Positions 51,412-60,682 are shown, numbered from the stretch's first letter. The stretch: DNA of 64,000 bases from UBA5734 sp964528645 (GCA_964528645.1 CAZGSR010000010.1:1-64000); one strand, 5' to 3'. A program made the numbers and translations. Notes: a model not told the origin generated them from the letters alone.

Positions 51412-53065
51412 TCTGGCCGTCGTTGTCGATGTCGATGATTTCGGCTGCCGGTTTTTTCGGCAGGCCGGGCATGGTCATGATGTCCCCCGTCAGGGCCACG
51501 ACAAATCCAGCACCCGCTGACAGGCGCAGTTCGCGCACGGTGACGGAAAATCCGGTCGGCCGGCCGAGCAGGGCGGGATTGTCAGATAGGGAATACTGGG
51601 TCTTGGCCATGCAGACCGGCAAATTGCCCAGACCCTGTTTCTCGATCGCTTCCAGATCCTTTTTCGCCTGGGCTGTCAGAGCCGCATCATCGGCGCCGTA
51701 GATTCTCTGCGCGATGGTGCGGATTTTCTCCGGCAGGGGCAGGTCTTCCGGATACAGGAACTGGAAATTCTTACCGTCCTCGTCCAGGCATTCAAGCACG
51801 GAACGGGCCAGATTCTCACCCCCAGCACCGCCCTCGGCAAAGACCCGGGAAATGGCCATCCGTACGCCGTTCAGGGCACAGGCTGCACCGACGGCTGCGA
51901 CTTCTGCCGGGGTATCCGTCGGGAAATGGTTGAGGGCGACTACACAGGGCAGGCCGAAGGCAGCGATGTTCTCGAGATGTTTCTCCAGATTGGCCAGGCC
52001 CTTTTTCAGCGCGGGAACATTCTCCTGGTTCAGCTCGGCTCTTGGTACGCCGCCATTGTATTTCAGCGCCCGGATGGTGGCGACCAGGACGACCGCGTCC
52101 GGCTTGAGACCGCCGACCCGGCATTTGATGTCGAAAAATTTCTCAGCGCCCAGATCAGCGCCAAATCCGGCCTCTGTGACCGTGATTTCACCGAGTTTCA
52201 AGGCCAGGCGGGTAGCACGCAGGCTGTTGCAGCCATGGGCAATATTGGCGAAGGGACCGCCGTGCATCAGGGCCGGAGTGCCCTCGAGCGTCTGGATGAG
52301 ATTGGGTTTGAAAGCGTCCTTGAGCAAGGTGGCCAGGGAACCGGCTGCCTTGAGGTCATCGGCCGTGACGGGCTGGCCGTCATGGGTATAGGCGACGACC
52401 ATGCGCTGGAGTCGAGCTTTGAGATCGGCGCGGTCTGTTGCCAGGCAGAGAACGGCCATGATCTCCGAGGCCACGGAGATATTGAAGCCATCTTCGCGCG
52501 GGATGCCGTCAGCCTTGCCACCCAGGCCGACGACGATGTGGCGCAGAGCCCGGTCGTTCATGTCGAGGCAGCGCTTCCAGACGATGCGGCGCGGATCAAT
52601 CCCGAGGGCATTGCCCTGGTGAATATGGTTGTCGACCAGGGCTGCCATCAGGTTGTTGGCTGCCGTGATGGCATGGATATCGCCGGTGAAATGGAGGTTG
52701 ATGTCCTCCATCGGCAACACCTGGGCATAACCACCGCCTGCCGCGCCGCCCTTGATACCGAAAACGGGCCCGAGCGAAGGTTCGCGCAGCGCGATGATGG
52801 CGCGGTGGCCCAGACGGTTCAGGGCCTGGCCCAGCCCGACTGTGGTGGTGGTCTTGCCTTCGCCGGCTGGTGTCGGATTGATCGCCGTCACCAGGACCAG
52901 CCGGCCGTCCGGCCGGTCAGCCAGCCGTTCGTACAGGGTGTCATCAAGCTTGGCCTTGTAACGGCCATACAGGTCCAGTTCATCCTCGGCGATCCCAAGG
53001 TCATGGGCAATGTCCAGGACCGGTCGCATCACTTTCTGGCTTGCAATTTCGATATCGGACAACAT
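51395..53065 (-). CDS. fhs: Formate-tetrahydrofolate ligase
   Basis: 556-residue enzyme making 10-formyl-THF from formate, THF and ATP, used in one-carbon metabolism and the Wood-Ljungdahl pathway. The P-loop is NPTPAGEGKTTTTVGLGQA (about 64-82). Other family blocks are REPSLGPVFGIKGGAAGGGY and FGLPCVVALNHFPTDT. The length is typical. The minus-strand promoter is an extended -10 (TGGTATAAT) at 53141-53133. No other C1 genes are adjacent. Confidence 0.96.
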   Translation of the reverse strand: MLSDIEIASQKVMRPVLDIAHDLGIAEDELDLYGRYKAKLDDTLYERLADRPDGRLVLVTAINPTPAGEGKTTTTVGLGQALNRLGHRAIIALREPSLGPVFGIKGGAAGGGYAQVLPMEDINLHFTGDIHAITAANNLMAALVDNHIHQGNALGIDPRRIVWKRCLDMNDRALRHIVVGLGGKADGIPREDGFNISVASEIMAVLCLATDRADLKARLQRMVVAYTHDGQPVTADDLKAAGSLATLLKDAFKPNLIQTLEGTPALMHGGPFANIAHGCNSLRATRLALKLGEITVTEAGFGADLGAEKFFDIKCRVGGLKPDAVVLVATIRALKYNGGVPRAELNQENVPALKKGLANLEKHLENIAAFGLPCVVALNHFPTDTPAEVAAVGAACALNGVRMAISRVFAEGGAGGENLARSVLECLDEDGKNFQFLYPEDLPLPEKIRTIAQRIYGADDAALTAQAKKDLEAIEKQGLGNLPVCMAKTQYSLSDNPALLGRPTGFSVTVRELRLSAGAGFVVALTGDIMTMPGLPKKPAAEIIDIDNDGQISGLF

Positions 53066-53132
53066 CTCTTCCCTCCGTGCATCAGAAGCTCAAATTTCCC
53101 GTTGCCAGCACAATATTTTGGGTGAAAACAGG

Positions 53133-53141
53133 ATTATACCA
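53133..53141 (-). promoter_or_regulatory. Extended -10 promoter of fhs
   Basis: Read on the minus strand: TGGTATAAT, a perfect -10 hexamer with extended -10 TG, about 68 bases before the fhs ATG. Confidence 0.6.
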
Positions 53142-53161
53142 CAATAGATAGTGTAGTTGGT

Positions 53162-53190
53162 TTGACTTTAGTTCGTAAAAGTGATACAGT
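53162..53190 (+). promoter_or_regulatory. Promoter of veg
   Basis: TTGACT (53162-53167), a 17-base spacer and TACAGT (53185-53190); leader about 58 nt. Confidence 0.65.
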
Positions 53191-53253
53191 TTCAGCATTG
53201 GAGCATAGCCTTTGTTCCAGACCGTGGCACTACTTTAACTGGAGGTTGACAAC

Positions 53254-53523
53254 ATGATCATTAAGACAGATCTCGATTCCTGCAGGAAAGACATGCAAGC
53301 ATACATCGGCAGGAAGGTCACACTCAAGTCCAACGGCGGCCGTAAACGCCTCATCGTGCAGGAAGGCATCCTCGAAAGCTGCTACCCCAATGTTTTCACC
53401 GTCCGCTGCGCAAAATCCAGCGTCTACTCCGAAATGGTATCCTATAGCTATGTCGATATCCTGACCCACACGGTGGAAATCGACGTGGATAATGGCACCC
53501 GGTTCGAAGTCGTCGCCCACTGA
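53254..53523 (+). CDS. veg: Veg family protein
   Basis: 89-residue small protein of the Veg family (DUF1021), found in Firmicutes. In Bacillus subtilis Veg influences biofilm gene expression. Recognised by the block AYIGRKVTLKSNGGRKR and the ILESCYPNVFTVR strand, a compact beta fold. GGAGG precedes the ATG. A terminator follows, so it is a single-gene unit. As in Bacillus it is close to ispE. Confidence 0.9.
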   Translation: MIIKTDLDSCRKDMQAYIGRKVTLKSNGGRKRLIVQEGILESCYPNVFTVRCAKSSVYSEMVSYSYVDILTHTVEIDVDNGTRFEVVAH

Positions 53524-53560
53524 CCGCATCCACCCCATGAATCCGCTGATTTGAAAAATG

Positions 53561-53585
53561 GCCCGCGCGACCGTGCGGGCTTTTT
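53561..53585 (+). terminator. Rho-independent terminator after veg
   Basis: GCCCGC (53561-53566), an 8-base loop, GCGGGC (53575-53580) and TTTTT (53581-53585). Confidence 0.85.
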
Positions 53586-53607
53586 CGCACCCGGGCAAGG
53601 AGGCCCC

Positions 53608-54495
53608 ATGCAATCACTGACCCTGGAAGCTTGTGCCAAAATCAACCTCTCCCTCGATGTCGCAGGCACCCGGCCAGATGGCTACCATCTCTTGACGACC
53701 GTCATGCAGTCTGTGTCACTGTCGGATCGAGTATACCTTGAACTGGACCGGCAGGGCAACGGCCTGATCCTGCTGGCGAACGACTCGTCCATCCCCCTTG
53801 ATGAGCGCAATACCGCACATAAGGCTGCCCGGCGTTTTCTCGATGCCACCGGGATCGATGCCGGTGTCAGGATTTTCCTCGAAAAAGCCATTCCGACCGA
53901 GGCTGGGCTGGCGGGCGGGAGCACCGATGCAGCTGCAGTCCTCCATGGCCTCAACGAATTATGCGGCAAGCCCCTGTCCAAGGAGCAGCTGCTGGACCTG
54001 GCAGCCACGATCGGCGCCGATGTACCCTTTTGCCTCACCGGCGGAACGGTCCTGTGCACGGGTATCGGTGAGATCCTCACCCCGCTGGAAGCTTTCGCCC
54101 GCGTTCCCCTGATTCTGGTCAAGCCCGATTTCGGCATCTCCACCCCCTGGGCCTTCCAGCGCTACGACGAAAATCCCGCCACGGTCCATCCCAATCACAG
54201 CAAATTGTTTTCGGCGATGCAGCAGCGCGATCTTCCCGCCATGCAGGACGCGACGGCCAATGTGCTCGAGACGGTCTCGATCCAGGCCCACCCCATCCTG
54301 GACTCCCTCAAGCAACACTTGCTGGACCTGGGAGCAGGCATGGCCCTGATGAGCGGCAGCGGTCCGACGGTGTTCGGCCTGTTCCGCGAAACCGCCCAGC
54401 GCGACCGGGCCTACGCCGCCCTCGAGCAACGCCTGCCGGACGGCTACCGGATTTTCTCAGCCACGACCCTTGGTTACGGCCTCCGGATCGTCTGA
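53608..54495 (+). CDS. ispE: 4-Diphosphocytidyl-2-C-methyl-D-erythritol kinase IspE
   Basis: 295-residue GHMP kinase of the MEP isoprenoid pathway. Motifs: ACAKINLSLDVAGTRPDGYH, the ATP loop PTEAGLAGGSTDAAA and the C-terminal LMSGSGPTVFGLF. The start is the ATG with GGAGG 5 bases upstream; a longer frame runs back into the veg terminator. The MEP pathway would supply precursors to the carotenoid-type genes elsewhere in the window. Confidence 0.95.
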   Translation: MQSLTLEACAKINLSLDVAGTRPDGYHLLTTVMQSVSLSDRVYLELDRQGNGLILLANDSSIPLDERNTAHKAARRFLDATGIDAGVRIFLEKAIPTEAGLAGGSTDAAAVLHGLNELCGKPLSKEQLLDLAATIGADVPFCLTGGTVLCTGIGEILTPLEAFARVPLILVKPDFGISTPWAFQRYDENPATVHPNHSKLFSAMQQRDLPAMQDATANVLETVSIQAHPILDSLKQHLLDLGAGMALMSGSGPTVFGLFRETAQRDRAYAALEQRLPDGYRIFSATTLGYGLRIV

Positions 54496-54557
54496 CCGGA
54501 GAGGGCCGGGAATTAAACTTTTCAAATAACCCGCAAAGAACCCCGGAAATTTTCCGA

Positions 54558-54587
54558 TTGACAGAATCGCCAGGTCGCGCTTATAAT
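54558..54587 (+). promoter_or_regulatory. Promoter of rpmH
   Basis: Consensus TTGACA (54558-54563), an 18-base spacer and consensus TATAAT (54582-54587). A perfect 13-base palindrome CGGAAATTTTCCG (54544-54556) abuts the -35 and could be a binding site. Confidence 0.85.
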
Positions 54588-54627
54588 CGTAAAGCATTGC
54601 AAAAAAATGACCTGGAGGTGAAGATAG

Positions 54628-54762
54628 ATGAAAATGACCTATCAGCCGAAGAAACGGCATCGTTCCAAGGAGCACGGCTTCCGCAAACGCATGCAAACGG
54701 CATCCGGCCGTGATGTCCTCAGACGGCGCAGGCTCAAAGGGAGAAAACAGCTTTCAGCTTGA
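54628..54762 (+). CDS. rpmH: 50S ribosomal protein L34
   Basis: 44-residue basic ribosomal protein. The reading begins MKMTYQPKKRHRSKEHGFRK and continues with RMQTASGRDVLRRRRLKGRK, the invariant L34 sequence. GGAGGTG is placed 7 bases before the ATG. It has a near-consensus promoter and is followed by a hairpin with a T-rich tail, which probably reduces read-through into rnpA. In most Firmicutes dnaA lies next to rpmH on the other side; here ispE does. Confidence 0.98.
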   Translation: MKMTYQPKKRHRSKEHGFRKRMQTASGRDVLRRRRLKGRKQLSA

Positions 54763-54793
54763 AGACCGCATCACTGTGGTCTTTCTTCTTTTT
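54762..54793 (+). terminator. Attenuator between rpmH and rnpA
   Basis: AAGACCGCA (54762-54770), loop TCAC, TGTGGTCTT (54775-54783): nine pairs including one G-T wobble, followed by a T-rich tail. A partial terminator is expected, since L34 is needed in far larger amounts than RNase P protein. Confidence 0.7.
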
Positions 54794-54845
54794 AGCCTGA
54801 AAGGCATGTGTCTGGCCGGACCAGCACCCAAAGGACGTCACTCCC

Positions 54846-55241
54846 ATGCTTAAGACGACGACTTTGCGCAAAAATTACGAGTTCGGCCGTGTCTACCAGA
54901 AAGGCCAGCATGTGGCGACCAGGACACTGGTGCTTCACTATATCCAGCGTCGCCACCGCCAGTTGCGTCTGGGCGTGACTGCCAGTCGCCAGGTCAAGGG
55001 CAGCGTGGCCAGGAACCGGGCCAAGCGTCTGCTCCGGGAAGCCTACCGGCTCCATGAGCACGAACTTAAGACTGGCTATGACCTGATTTTGGTTGGCCGG
55101 GTAACAGAGCCACCCGCCAGCTACTGGGATGTCGAGGCAGATTTTCTCAGGGCCTGCCGCCGTGCAGGTTTGCTGCAGGCACAGCTCCAGGAGCAAGGCA
55201 GACCTTCTGCCGAAACGAAAAAACAGGAGCCTGGCCCATGA
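54846..55241 (+). CDS. rnpA: Ribonuclease P protein component
   Basis: 131-residue basic protein that assists the RNase P RNA in tRNA 5' maturation. The RNR motif is in GSVARNRAKRLLREAYR, and the N-terminal LRKNYEFGRVYQKGQ is typical. The C-terminus is extended by a charged tail (about 115-131). Its end overlaps the yidD start by 4 bases (ATGA). Confidence 0.95.
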   Translation: MLKTTTLRKNYEFGRVYQKGQHVATRTLVLHYIQRRHRQLRLGVTASRQVKGSVARNRAKRLLREAYRLHEHELKTGYDLILVGRVTEPPASYWDVEADFLRACRRAGLLQAQLQEQGRPSAETKKQEPGP

Positions 55242-55471
55242 TCCAGCGCTTTCTGGTCAGACTGATCCGGTATTACCAGCGGACGATTTCACCCCACACA
55301 GGTGCGTCGTGCCGCTATTTGCCCACTTGCTCCCAGTATGCCGTGGAAGCGATTGAAACTCACGGCGCATGCAAAGGAACCCTGCTGTCGGTCTGGCGCA
55401 TCCTGCGCTGCAACCCATTCAGCAAAGGCGGTTATGACCCGGTGCCCCCGCACCATCACAAGGAGAACTAA
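55238..55471 (+). CDS. yidD: Membrane protein insertion efficiency factor YidD
   Basis: 77 residues with the family sequence RYYQRTISPHTGASCRYLPT, CSQYAVEAIETHG and NPFSKGGYDPVPP. YidD is a small membrane-associated protein that helps YidC-dependent insertion. Its start overlaps rnpA (ATGA) and yidC begins 5 bases later, the standard order. Confidence 0.96.
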   Translation: MIQRFLVRLIRYYQRTISPHTGASCRYLPTCSQYAVEAIETHGACKGTLLSVWRILRCNPFSKGGYDPVPPHHHKEN

Positions 55472-55476
55472 ACGCG

Positions 55477-56469
55477 ATGGACCTGGCAGTTGTAAGCCTC
55501 GTTAGCCTGTTTGACCCCCTGTACATTGCCTTTGGCTGGGCAATGCGCTTCCTGTACAATCTGTTTGATAACTATGGCCTGGTCATCATCGTCTTCACGG
55601 TGGTGCTGCGCGGCCTGATGATCCCGCTCGGTGTCCACCAGCAGAAAGCCATGATCAAGCAGCAAGCCCTGCAGGGCGAGCTGGCCGAGATCCAGCGGCT
55701 GCACCCCAATGACAAGGCCAGGCAGAGTGAGCTCCAGATGGAGCTTTACAAGAAACACGGCGCTTCGCCTTTGTCCGGTTGTTTGCCGGCGATCCTGCAG
55801 CTCTTGATCATCTGGCCGATTTTCCAGATTTTCCGCGCACCTCTGGTTCGTGTCATGCAGGTCTCTACGGAAAACATCACCAAAATCGGCGACTTTCTCA
55901 AGGCTGCCAGCCTGATCAGTGAAACCGACGCCAAAAATGCCGTCACCAACAACATCCCTTTGATCAATGCTTTGAACGCAAGCGCATCCTCGCTGGGCCA
56001 GGTTGTCAGCCAGGGCCTGATCGAATTGCGCCAGTTCATCGATGTTGAATTTCTCGGTATGAACCTGGGCCTGACGCCCAGCTGGAAACCCGCCGACCTT
56101 TTCGGTGCCGGACAGGCTGAATACCTGCCGTTGCTGGTTTTCCCGCTCCTGGTCGTCCTGACCACCCTGGTCCAGATGCGGATCTCGACCATGACCATGC
56201 CGAACCGCAAGAAAAAAGCAGAGGATAAAGAACGGGAGAAACTCAATCCAGCCCGTGCTGGCCAGACTCCCGAGGACAAGTCTGAATCCATGATGAAATC
56301 CATGAACATCATGATGCCGCTGTTCATGCTCTGGACCACGTTCACCATGCCCGCTGCCCTGGGCCTTTACTGGATCATCGGCAACATCATGATGATCATC
56401 CAGAGCGTTTTGATTTATTTCCTGTTCACCCGCAAACTGGAGGATAAAGCACATGGCCACAATGGTTGA
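55477..56469 (+). CDS. yidC: Membrane protein insertase YidC
   Basis: 330 residues. It lacks the large periplasmic domain of proteobacterial YidC. A first helix around 25-50 is followed by the conserved arginine in TVVLRGLMIPLGVHQQKAM, a basic cytoplasmic hairpin, the helix beginning LSGCLPAILQLLIIWPIFQI, and two to three C-terminal helices. A lysine-rich internal segment (KKKAEDKEREK, about 245-255) is exposed to the cytosol. No lipoprotein signal is obvious, unlike SpoIIIJ of Bacillus. Its 3' end overlaps jag by 17 bases. Confidence 0.95.
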   Translation: MDLAVVSLVSLFDPLYIAFGWAMRFLYNLFDNYGLVIIVFTVVLRGLMIPLGVHQQKAMIKQQALQGELAEIQRLHPNDKARQSELQMELYKKHGASPLSGCLPAILQLLIIWPIFQIFRAPLVRVMQVSTENITKIGDFLKAASLISETDAKNAVTNNIPLINALNASASSLGQVVSQGLIELRQFIDVEFLGMNLGLTPSWKPADLFGAGQAEYLPLLVFPLLVVLTTLVQMRISTMTMPNRKKKAEDKEREKLNPARAGQTPEDKSESMMKSMNIMMPLFMLWTTFTMPAALGLYWIIGNIMMIIQSVLIYFLFTRKLEDKAHGHNG

Positions 56470-57160
56470 GAAGACTGGCAAGACTGTCGAGGAAGCCATC
56501 AACGAAGCGCTCGAGGAATTGGGCGTCACATCTGAGGAAGTCATCATAGAAGTCATCGACGAAGGTGTTCCGGGCGGAGTCCTGGGCATCGGTCGCCGCC
56601 CGGCCCGTGTCCGGGTCAGCATCGACGAGGAAGTGCTCCATCCGAGCCCTGCCAACGACGAAGCCCCGGCTTATTATGGGGATGATGAATACACCGATGA
56701 ACCTGAGTCAGCTGAAGAAGCTGAAACAACCGCCTATGTGGCCGCCATCCTGTCCGGAATCGGCATCCACGGCAAAATCAGCTCCTACCGCGAAGGCGAT
56801 ACCCTGCATATTGACATCAGCGGTCACGATGTCGGTGCTGCGATTGGCCACCATGGTGAAACCCTGGACGCCATTCAGTATCTGGCTACCCTGGTCGCGA
56901 ACAAGCAGAGCGAAAACCGCCTGCGCGTCTCGGTCGACATCGGCGGCTACCGTCGCCGGCGTGAAAGTACCCTGATCAGCATGGCAGAGCGTTCTGCAGA
57001 GAAGGTCGCCAGAAGTGGCCGTGCCTTCAAAATGGATCCGATGAATCCAGCCGAACGCCGGATCGTCCATACAGCCCTGCAGGACTATCCGGGTGTCACC
57101 ACCTACAGTGAAGGCGAAGAACCCGAGCGCCGGATTGTCATCGCCCCTGCGGATGTCTGA
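56453..57160 (+). CDS. jag: RNA-binding protein Jag/KhpB
   Basis: 235-residue cytosolic RNA-binding protein linked to cell-wall growth and division. Domains in order: Jag-N (KTVEEAINEALEELGVTSEE), an acidic linker, a KH domain with IGHHGETLDAIQYL (GxxG variant), and an R3H domain (NPAERRIVHTALQDY). It overlaps yidC, the usual arrangement. The C-terminal end overlaps the first possible start of mnmE. Confidence 0.95.
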   Translation: MATMVEKTGKTVEEAINEALEELGVTSEEVIIEVIDEGVPGGVLGIGRRPARVRVSIDEEVLHPSPANDEAPAYYGDDEYTDEPESAEEAETTAYVAAILSGIGIHGKISSYREGDTLHIDISGHDVGAAIGHHGETLDAIQYLATLVANKQSENRLRVSVDIGGYRRRRESTLISMAERSAEKVARSGRAFKMDPMNPAERRIVHTALQDYPGVTTYSEGEEPERRIVIAPADV

Positions 57161-57185
57161 GGCCAGAACAAAACAAGCAGAAGCC

Positions 57186-58655
57186 ATGAGGATCGATTCT
57201 GTCCAATTGAATGAAACGATTGCAGCCAGTGCCACGCCGCCGGGAACGAGCGGAGTGGCACTGATTCGCTTGTCGGGACCCGCCAGCAAGGCTGTTGCAG
57301 CGGCGGTTTTCCGGCCGCAAAGTGCCCGTTTTCCTGCGGCTGACGCCATGCCCGGCTATACCTGTGCACCCGGCTGGATTGTCGATCCACTCTCAACGCA
57401 ACAGGAACCAGTCGACCAGGTTGTCCTGACCTGTTTTGCCGCGCCCCATTCCTTTACTGGCGAGGATGTCTATGAAATCACCTGCCATGGTGGTACGGCC
57501 GTTCGCCAGGCCATCCTGGACTTGCTATACAGCCTCGGGGTCCAGCCTGCAGGTCCGGGTGAATTCACCCGCCGTGCCTTTCTCAATGGCAAGCTGGACT
57601 TGGCCCAGGCTGAGGCTGTCATGGATCTGATATCCTCGGCGGCCGGCAAGCGCGCCCGGGCAGCAGCCCGCCAGCTGCAGGGCCAGCTGTCCCGTGAAGT
57701 CCAGGCGGTGCGCAATGATCTTTATGCTTTGCTCGCACAACTGGAACTGGTGCTTGAATATCCGGAACATGAGGAGAGCGAGCAGGTCCAGGTGGGCTTG
57801 ATGAACCGCCTGTCCGGTGCAATCGCCCAGGTGGCAACCCTGGCAGCCAGTTTCCGCCAGGGCCGCCTGCTCTCAGAAGGTTTCACGGTCGTGATCGTCG
57901 GCCGGCCCAATGCCGGCAAATCATCCCTCCTCAATACCCTGGCCGGCTATGACCGGGCCATCGTCACGCCAGTGGCAGGAACAACCAGGGATACCGTAGA
58001 AGAACTGGTCGATATCGGTGGTATACCGGTTCGCCTGATTGACACGGCCGGGCTGCGTGATACATCTGACCTGGTCGAACGGATCGGCGTGGACCGCGCC
58101 CGTTCAGCCATTCTCGAGGCTGATCAGGTCCTTTGGCTGATTTCGCCACCGGATGAGTGGCCAGGTGATTTGCCCCAGGCGGACGTGGCCCGGTACGACA
58201 CCTCTAATCTGGACGAAGAACTGGACGAATTGCGCGATCTGGCGGAAAAAACCGATGCCCTGCTGCTCGTCGCCGGCAAAGACGACCTGGCCTCCAGTGA
58301 ACCCTTGCGTGATTGGCTGGCAGCCGAGTTACCCGACTTGCCTCTGGTTTCCTTTTCTGCCCAGACTTTGGAAGGATTGCCTGCCATCCGCCAGGCGATT
58401 GTGGCCCGGTATGAACAGGCCGGCAGTGCCCAGGCTGATGAAGCCCTGGTCACATCCAGCCGCCACAAGGCCTGCCTGGACAAGACCCTGTCCAGCCTTG
58501 AAGCGGCCTCATTGGAACTGTCCCGCGGTGACCTGCTGGACCTCGTCGCAGCCCTGGTGCGCAGTGCTCTCGAGAATCTGGCCGAAATCACGGGCGACCT
58601 GGTCAGCGATACCCTGATCGAGACAATTTTCAGCCGTTTTTGCGTTGGCAAGTAA
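57186..58655 (+). CDS. mnmE: tRNA modification GTPase MnmE
   Basis: 489-residue GTPase which with MnmG modifies U34 of certain tRNAs. The N-terminal folate domain begins NETIAASATPPGTSGVALIR. The G domain has G1 GRPNAGKSS, G2 TTRDTVEEL and G3 DTAG. The G4 position, normally NKxD, reads GKDD (58275-58286). The C-terminal FCVGK keeps the catalytic cysteine. The start is uncertain: the ATG at 57186 aligns best, an ATG at 57153 overlaps jag, and neither has a clear ribosome binding site. Confidence 0.93.
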   Translation: MRIDSVQLNETIAASATPPGTSGVALIRLSGPASKAVAAAVFRPQSARFPAADAMPGYTCAPGWIVDPLSTQQEPVDQVVLTCFAAPHSFTGEDVYEITCHGGTAVRQAILDLLYSLGVQPAGPGEFTRRAFLNGKLDLAQAEAVMDLISSAAGKRARAAARQLQGQLSREVQAVRNDLYALLAQLELVLEYPEHEESEQVQVGLMNRLSGAIAQVATLAASFRQGRLLSEGFTVVIVGRPNAGKSSLLNTLAGYDRAIVTPVAGTTRDTVEELVDIGGIPVRLIDTAGLRDTSDLVERIGVDRARSAILEADQVLWLISPPDEWPGDLPQADVARYDTSNLDEELDELRDLAEKTDALLLVAGKDDLASSEPLRDWLAAELPDLPLVSFSAQTLEGLPAIRQAIVARYEQAGSAQADEALVTSSRHKACLDKTLSSLEAASLELSRGDLLDLVAALVRSALENLAEITGDLVSDTLIETIFSRFCVGK

Positions 58656-58711
58656 TGGGATGAATGATGCCGGCACACACCTGTCTGGCTTATGAAGGAT
58701 GACAAACTGAC

Positions 58712-60682
58712 ATGCTGACGATTGAGCAAGCTCTGAAGCGGCCGGGTGCCTATCTGGCCGATGCCTACGAAGTTGCCGTGATTGGCGCTGGCCACGCTGG
58801 CTGTGAAGCCGCCCTGGCTGCGGCCCGCCTCGGCTGCCAGACGATTCTGTTCGCGATCAATCTGGACTCAGTCGGCAACATGCCCTGCAACCCCAATATT
58901 GGTGGTACGGCCAAGGGTCAGCTGGTGCGCGAAATTGATGCACTGGGTGGCGAAATGGGCCGGGCAGCCGACCAGGCGATGATCCAGTTCCGCATGCTCA
59001 ACCAGTCGCGCGGCCCTGCCGTCCTGTCGCCACGGGCCCAGATTGACCGGCGCAAATACCAGTCCGTGATGAAGCAGACCCTCGAGCAAACCGAAAACCT
59101 GGATCTGCGCCAGTCCGAAGTGGTGGAGATCCTGACCGAGCAGGCCTCTGGAGGGTCAGCCGAGGGATCTGCCGGCTCTCTGCCCCGGGTCACCGGTGTC
59201 ATGACCCGCACGGGTGCGATTTATCCATGCCAGAAAGCGATCCTGACCACTGGAACCTATCTCGAGGGCAAAATCATCATCGGCAGCTGCCAGTACAGTG
59301 GCGGTCCAGATGGTATGTTCCCGGCCATCGGCCTGTCAGATTCGTTGCGTCGTCTCGGCCTTGAGCTGGTCCGTTTTAAAACAGGCACACCCGTCCGCCT
59401 GAATTTCCGCACCATCGATTTCAGCCAGACTGAGCGCCAGGATGGGGATGAGCAAGTGGTGCCTTTTTCCTATGAGCACGAAGAAAACCCTATGTATACC
59501 CAGATCGAGCAGCAACCCTGCTATCTGACCTGGACCACGCCGGAAACGAAACAGGCTGTCGAGGTCAATCTCCATCGTTCACCTCTGTTCAGTGGCGAAA
59601 TCGAAGGGGTTGGACCGCGCTACTGTCCCTCGATCGAGGACAAATTTGTCAAATTCAAAGACAAGGAACGGCACCAGGTGTTCATCGAGCCGATGGGGCG
59701 CGATACCTATGAAATGTACCTCCAGGGTATGTCGAGCAGCATGCCGGAGGACGTCCAGGTGCGCATGATGCGGTCTCTGCCCGGACTTGCCGGCGCCAAG
59801 ATCATGCGCAGTGCCTATGCCATCGAGTACGACTGCCTCGATCCGACCGGCCTGCGCCTGACACTCGAGACCAAAGCGGTCCACGGCCTTTACAGCGCCG
59901 GCCAGGTCAATGGCACTTCTGGCTACGAAGAAGCGGCTGCCCAGGGGCTGGTGGCCGGAATCAATGCCGTGCGTGCCCTGACAGGCCAGCACCCGGTCGT
60001 GATTGACCGTTCCCAGGGCTACATCGGGGTCCTGATCGATGACCTGGTCACCAAAGGCACCAATGAACCCTACCGGATGATGACCTCCCGGGCTGAATAT
60101 CGCCTGATCCTGCGCCAGGACAATGCCGATCGCCGCCTCACACCACTGGGCCATGAACTGGGTCTCATCTGTAAGGCACGGTTTGAACGCTATCTGGCCA
60201 AGCAAGCCCGGATTGCCGCAGAAAATGAACGGTTTCGCAAAACCCGGGTTGCGCCCGGTGACACGGTCAATACGCTGCTCGAAAACCTCGGCAGCACGCC
60301 GCTCAAACCAGGTGCCGGAACGAGTCTGGCTGACCTGCTGCGCCGCCCGGAAATCCACTATGATGATCTGGCCCCGATTGATCCGGACCGCCCCGGCCTG
60401 ACATCGGCAGAGCGCTTTGCCGTCGAAGTTGACCTCAAATATGAGGGCTACATCCGGCTGGAGCAGGAGCGCATCGACCGGTTCCTGCGCCTCGAGCACC
60501 GCGAACTGCCGGATACGATCGAATACGCCGCGATCGCCGGTCTGCGTCTGGAGGCACGCCAGAAACTATCCCGCCTGAAGCCGGAATCTCTGGGTCAGGC
60601 GAGCCGCATCTCGGGCGTTTCTCCAGCCGATATCGCCGTCCTTTTGGTCTATCTCGATTCGAGAGGTGCTTCCCATGCCTGA
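58712..60682 (+). CDS. mnmG: tRNA modification enzyme MnmG
   Basis: 656-residue FAD protein, partner of MnmE in 5-carboxymethylaminomethyl uridine formation. The FAD motif is VIGAGHAGCEAALAAARLG (about 24-42), followed by MPCNPNIGGTAKG with the conserved cysteine, and later GLYSAGQVNGTSGYEEAAAQ. The C-terminal helical domain has PDTIEYAAIAGLRLEARQKL. Length is normal. It lies 56 bases after mnmE and overlaps rsmG by 8 bases. Confidence 0.97.
   Translation: MLTIEQALKRPGAYLADAYEVAVIGAGHAGCEAALAAARLGCQTILFAINLDSVGNMPCNPNIGGTAKGQLVREIDALGGEMGRAADQAMIQFRMLNQSRGPAVLSPRAQIDRRKYQSVMKQTLEQTENLDLRQSEVVEILTEQASGGSAEGSAGSLPRVTGVMTRTGAIYPCQKAILTTGTYLEGKIIIGSCQYSGGPDGMFPAIGLSDSLRRLGLELVRFKTGTPVRLNFRTIDFSQTERQDGDEQVVPFSYEHEENPMYTQIEQQPCYLTWTTPETKQAVEVNLHRSPLFSGEIEGVGPRYCPSIEDKFVKFKDKERHQVFIEPMGRDTYEMYLQGMSSSMPEDVQVRMMRSLPGLAGAKIMRSAYAIEYDCLDPTGLRLTLETKAVHGLYSAGQVNGTSGYEEAAAQGLVAGINAVRALTGQHPVVIDRSQGYIGVLIDDLVTKGTNEPYRMMTSRAEYRLILRQDNADRRLTPLGHELGLICKARFERYLAKQARIAAENERFRKTRVAPGDTVNTLLENLGSTPLKPGAGTSLADLLRRPEIHYDDLAPIDPDRPGLTSAERFAVEVDLKYEGYIRLEQERIDRFLRLEHRELPDTIEYAAIAGLRLEARQKLSRLKPESLGQASRISGVSPADIAVLLVYLDSRGASHA

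Noticed and set aside
51926..53125. Plus-strand 399-codon frame antisense to fhs
   Set aside because: Antisense shadow of a strongly conserved gene; no start signal or domain.
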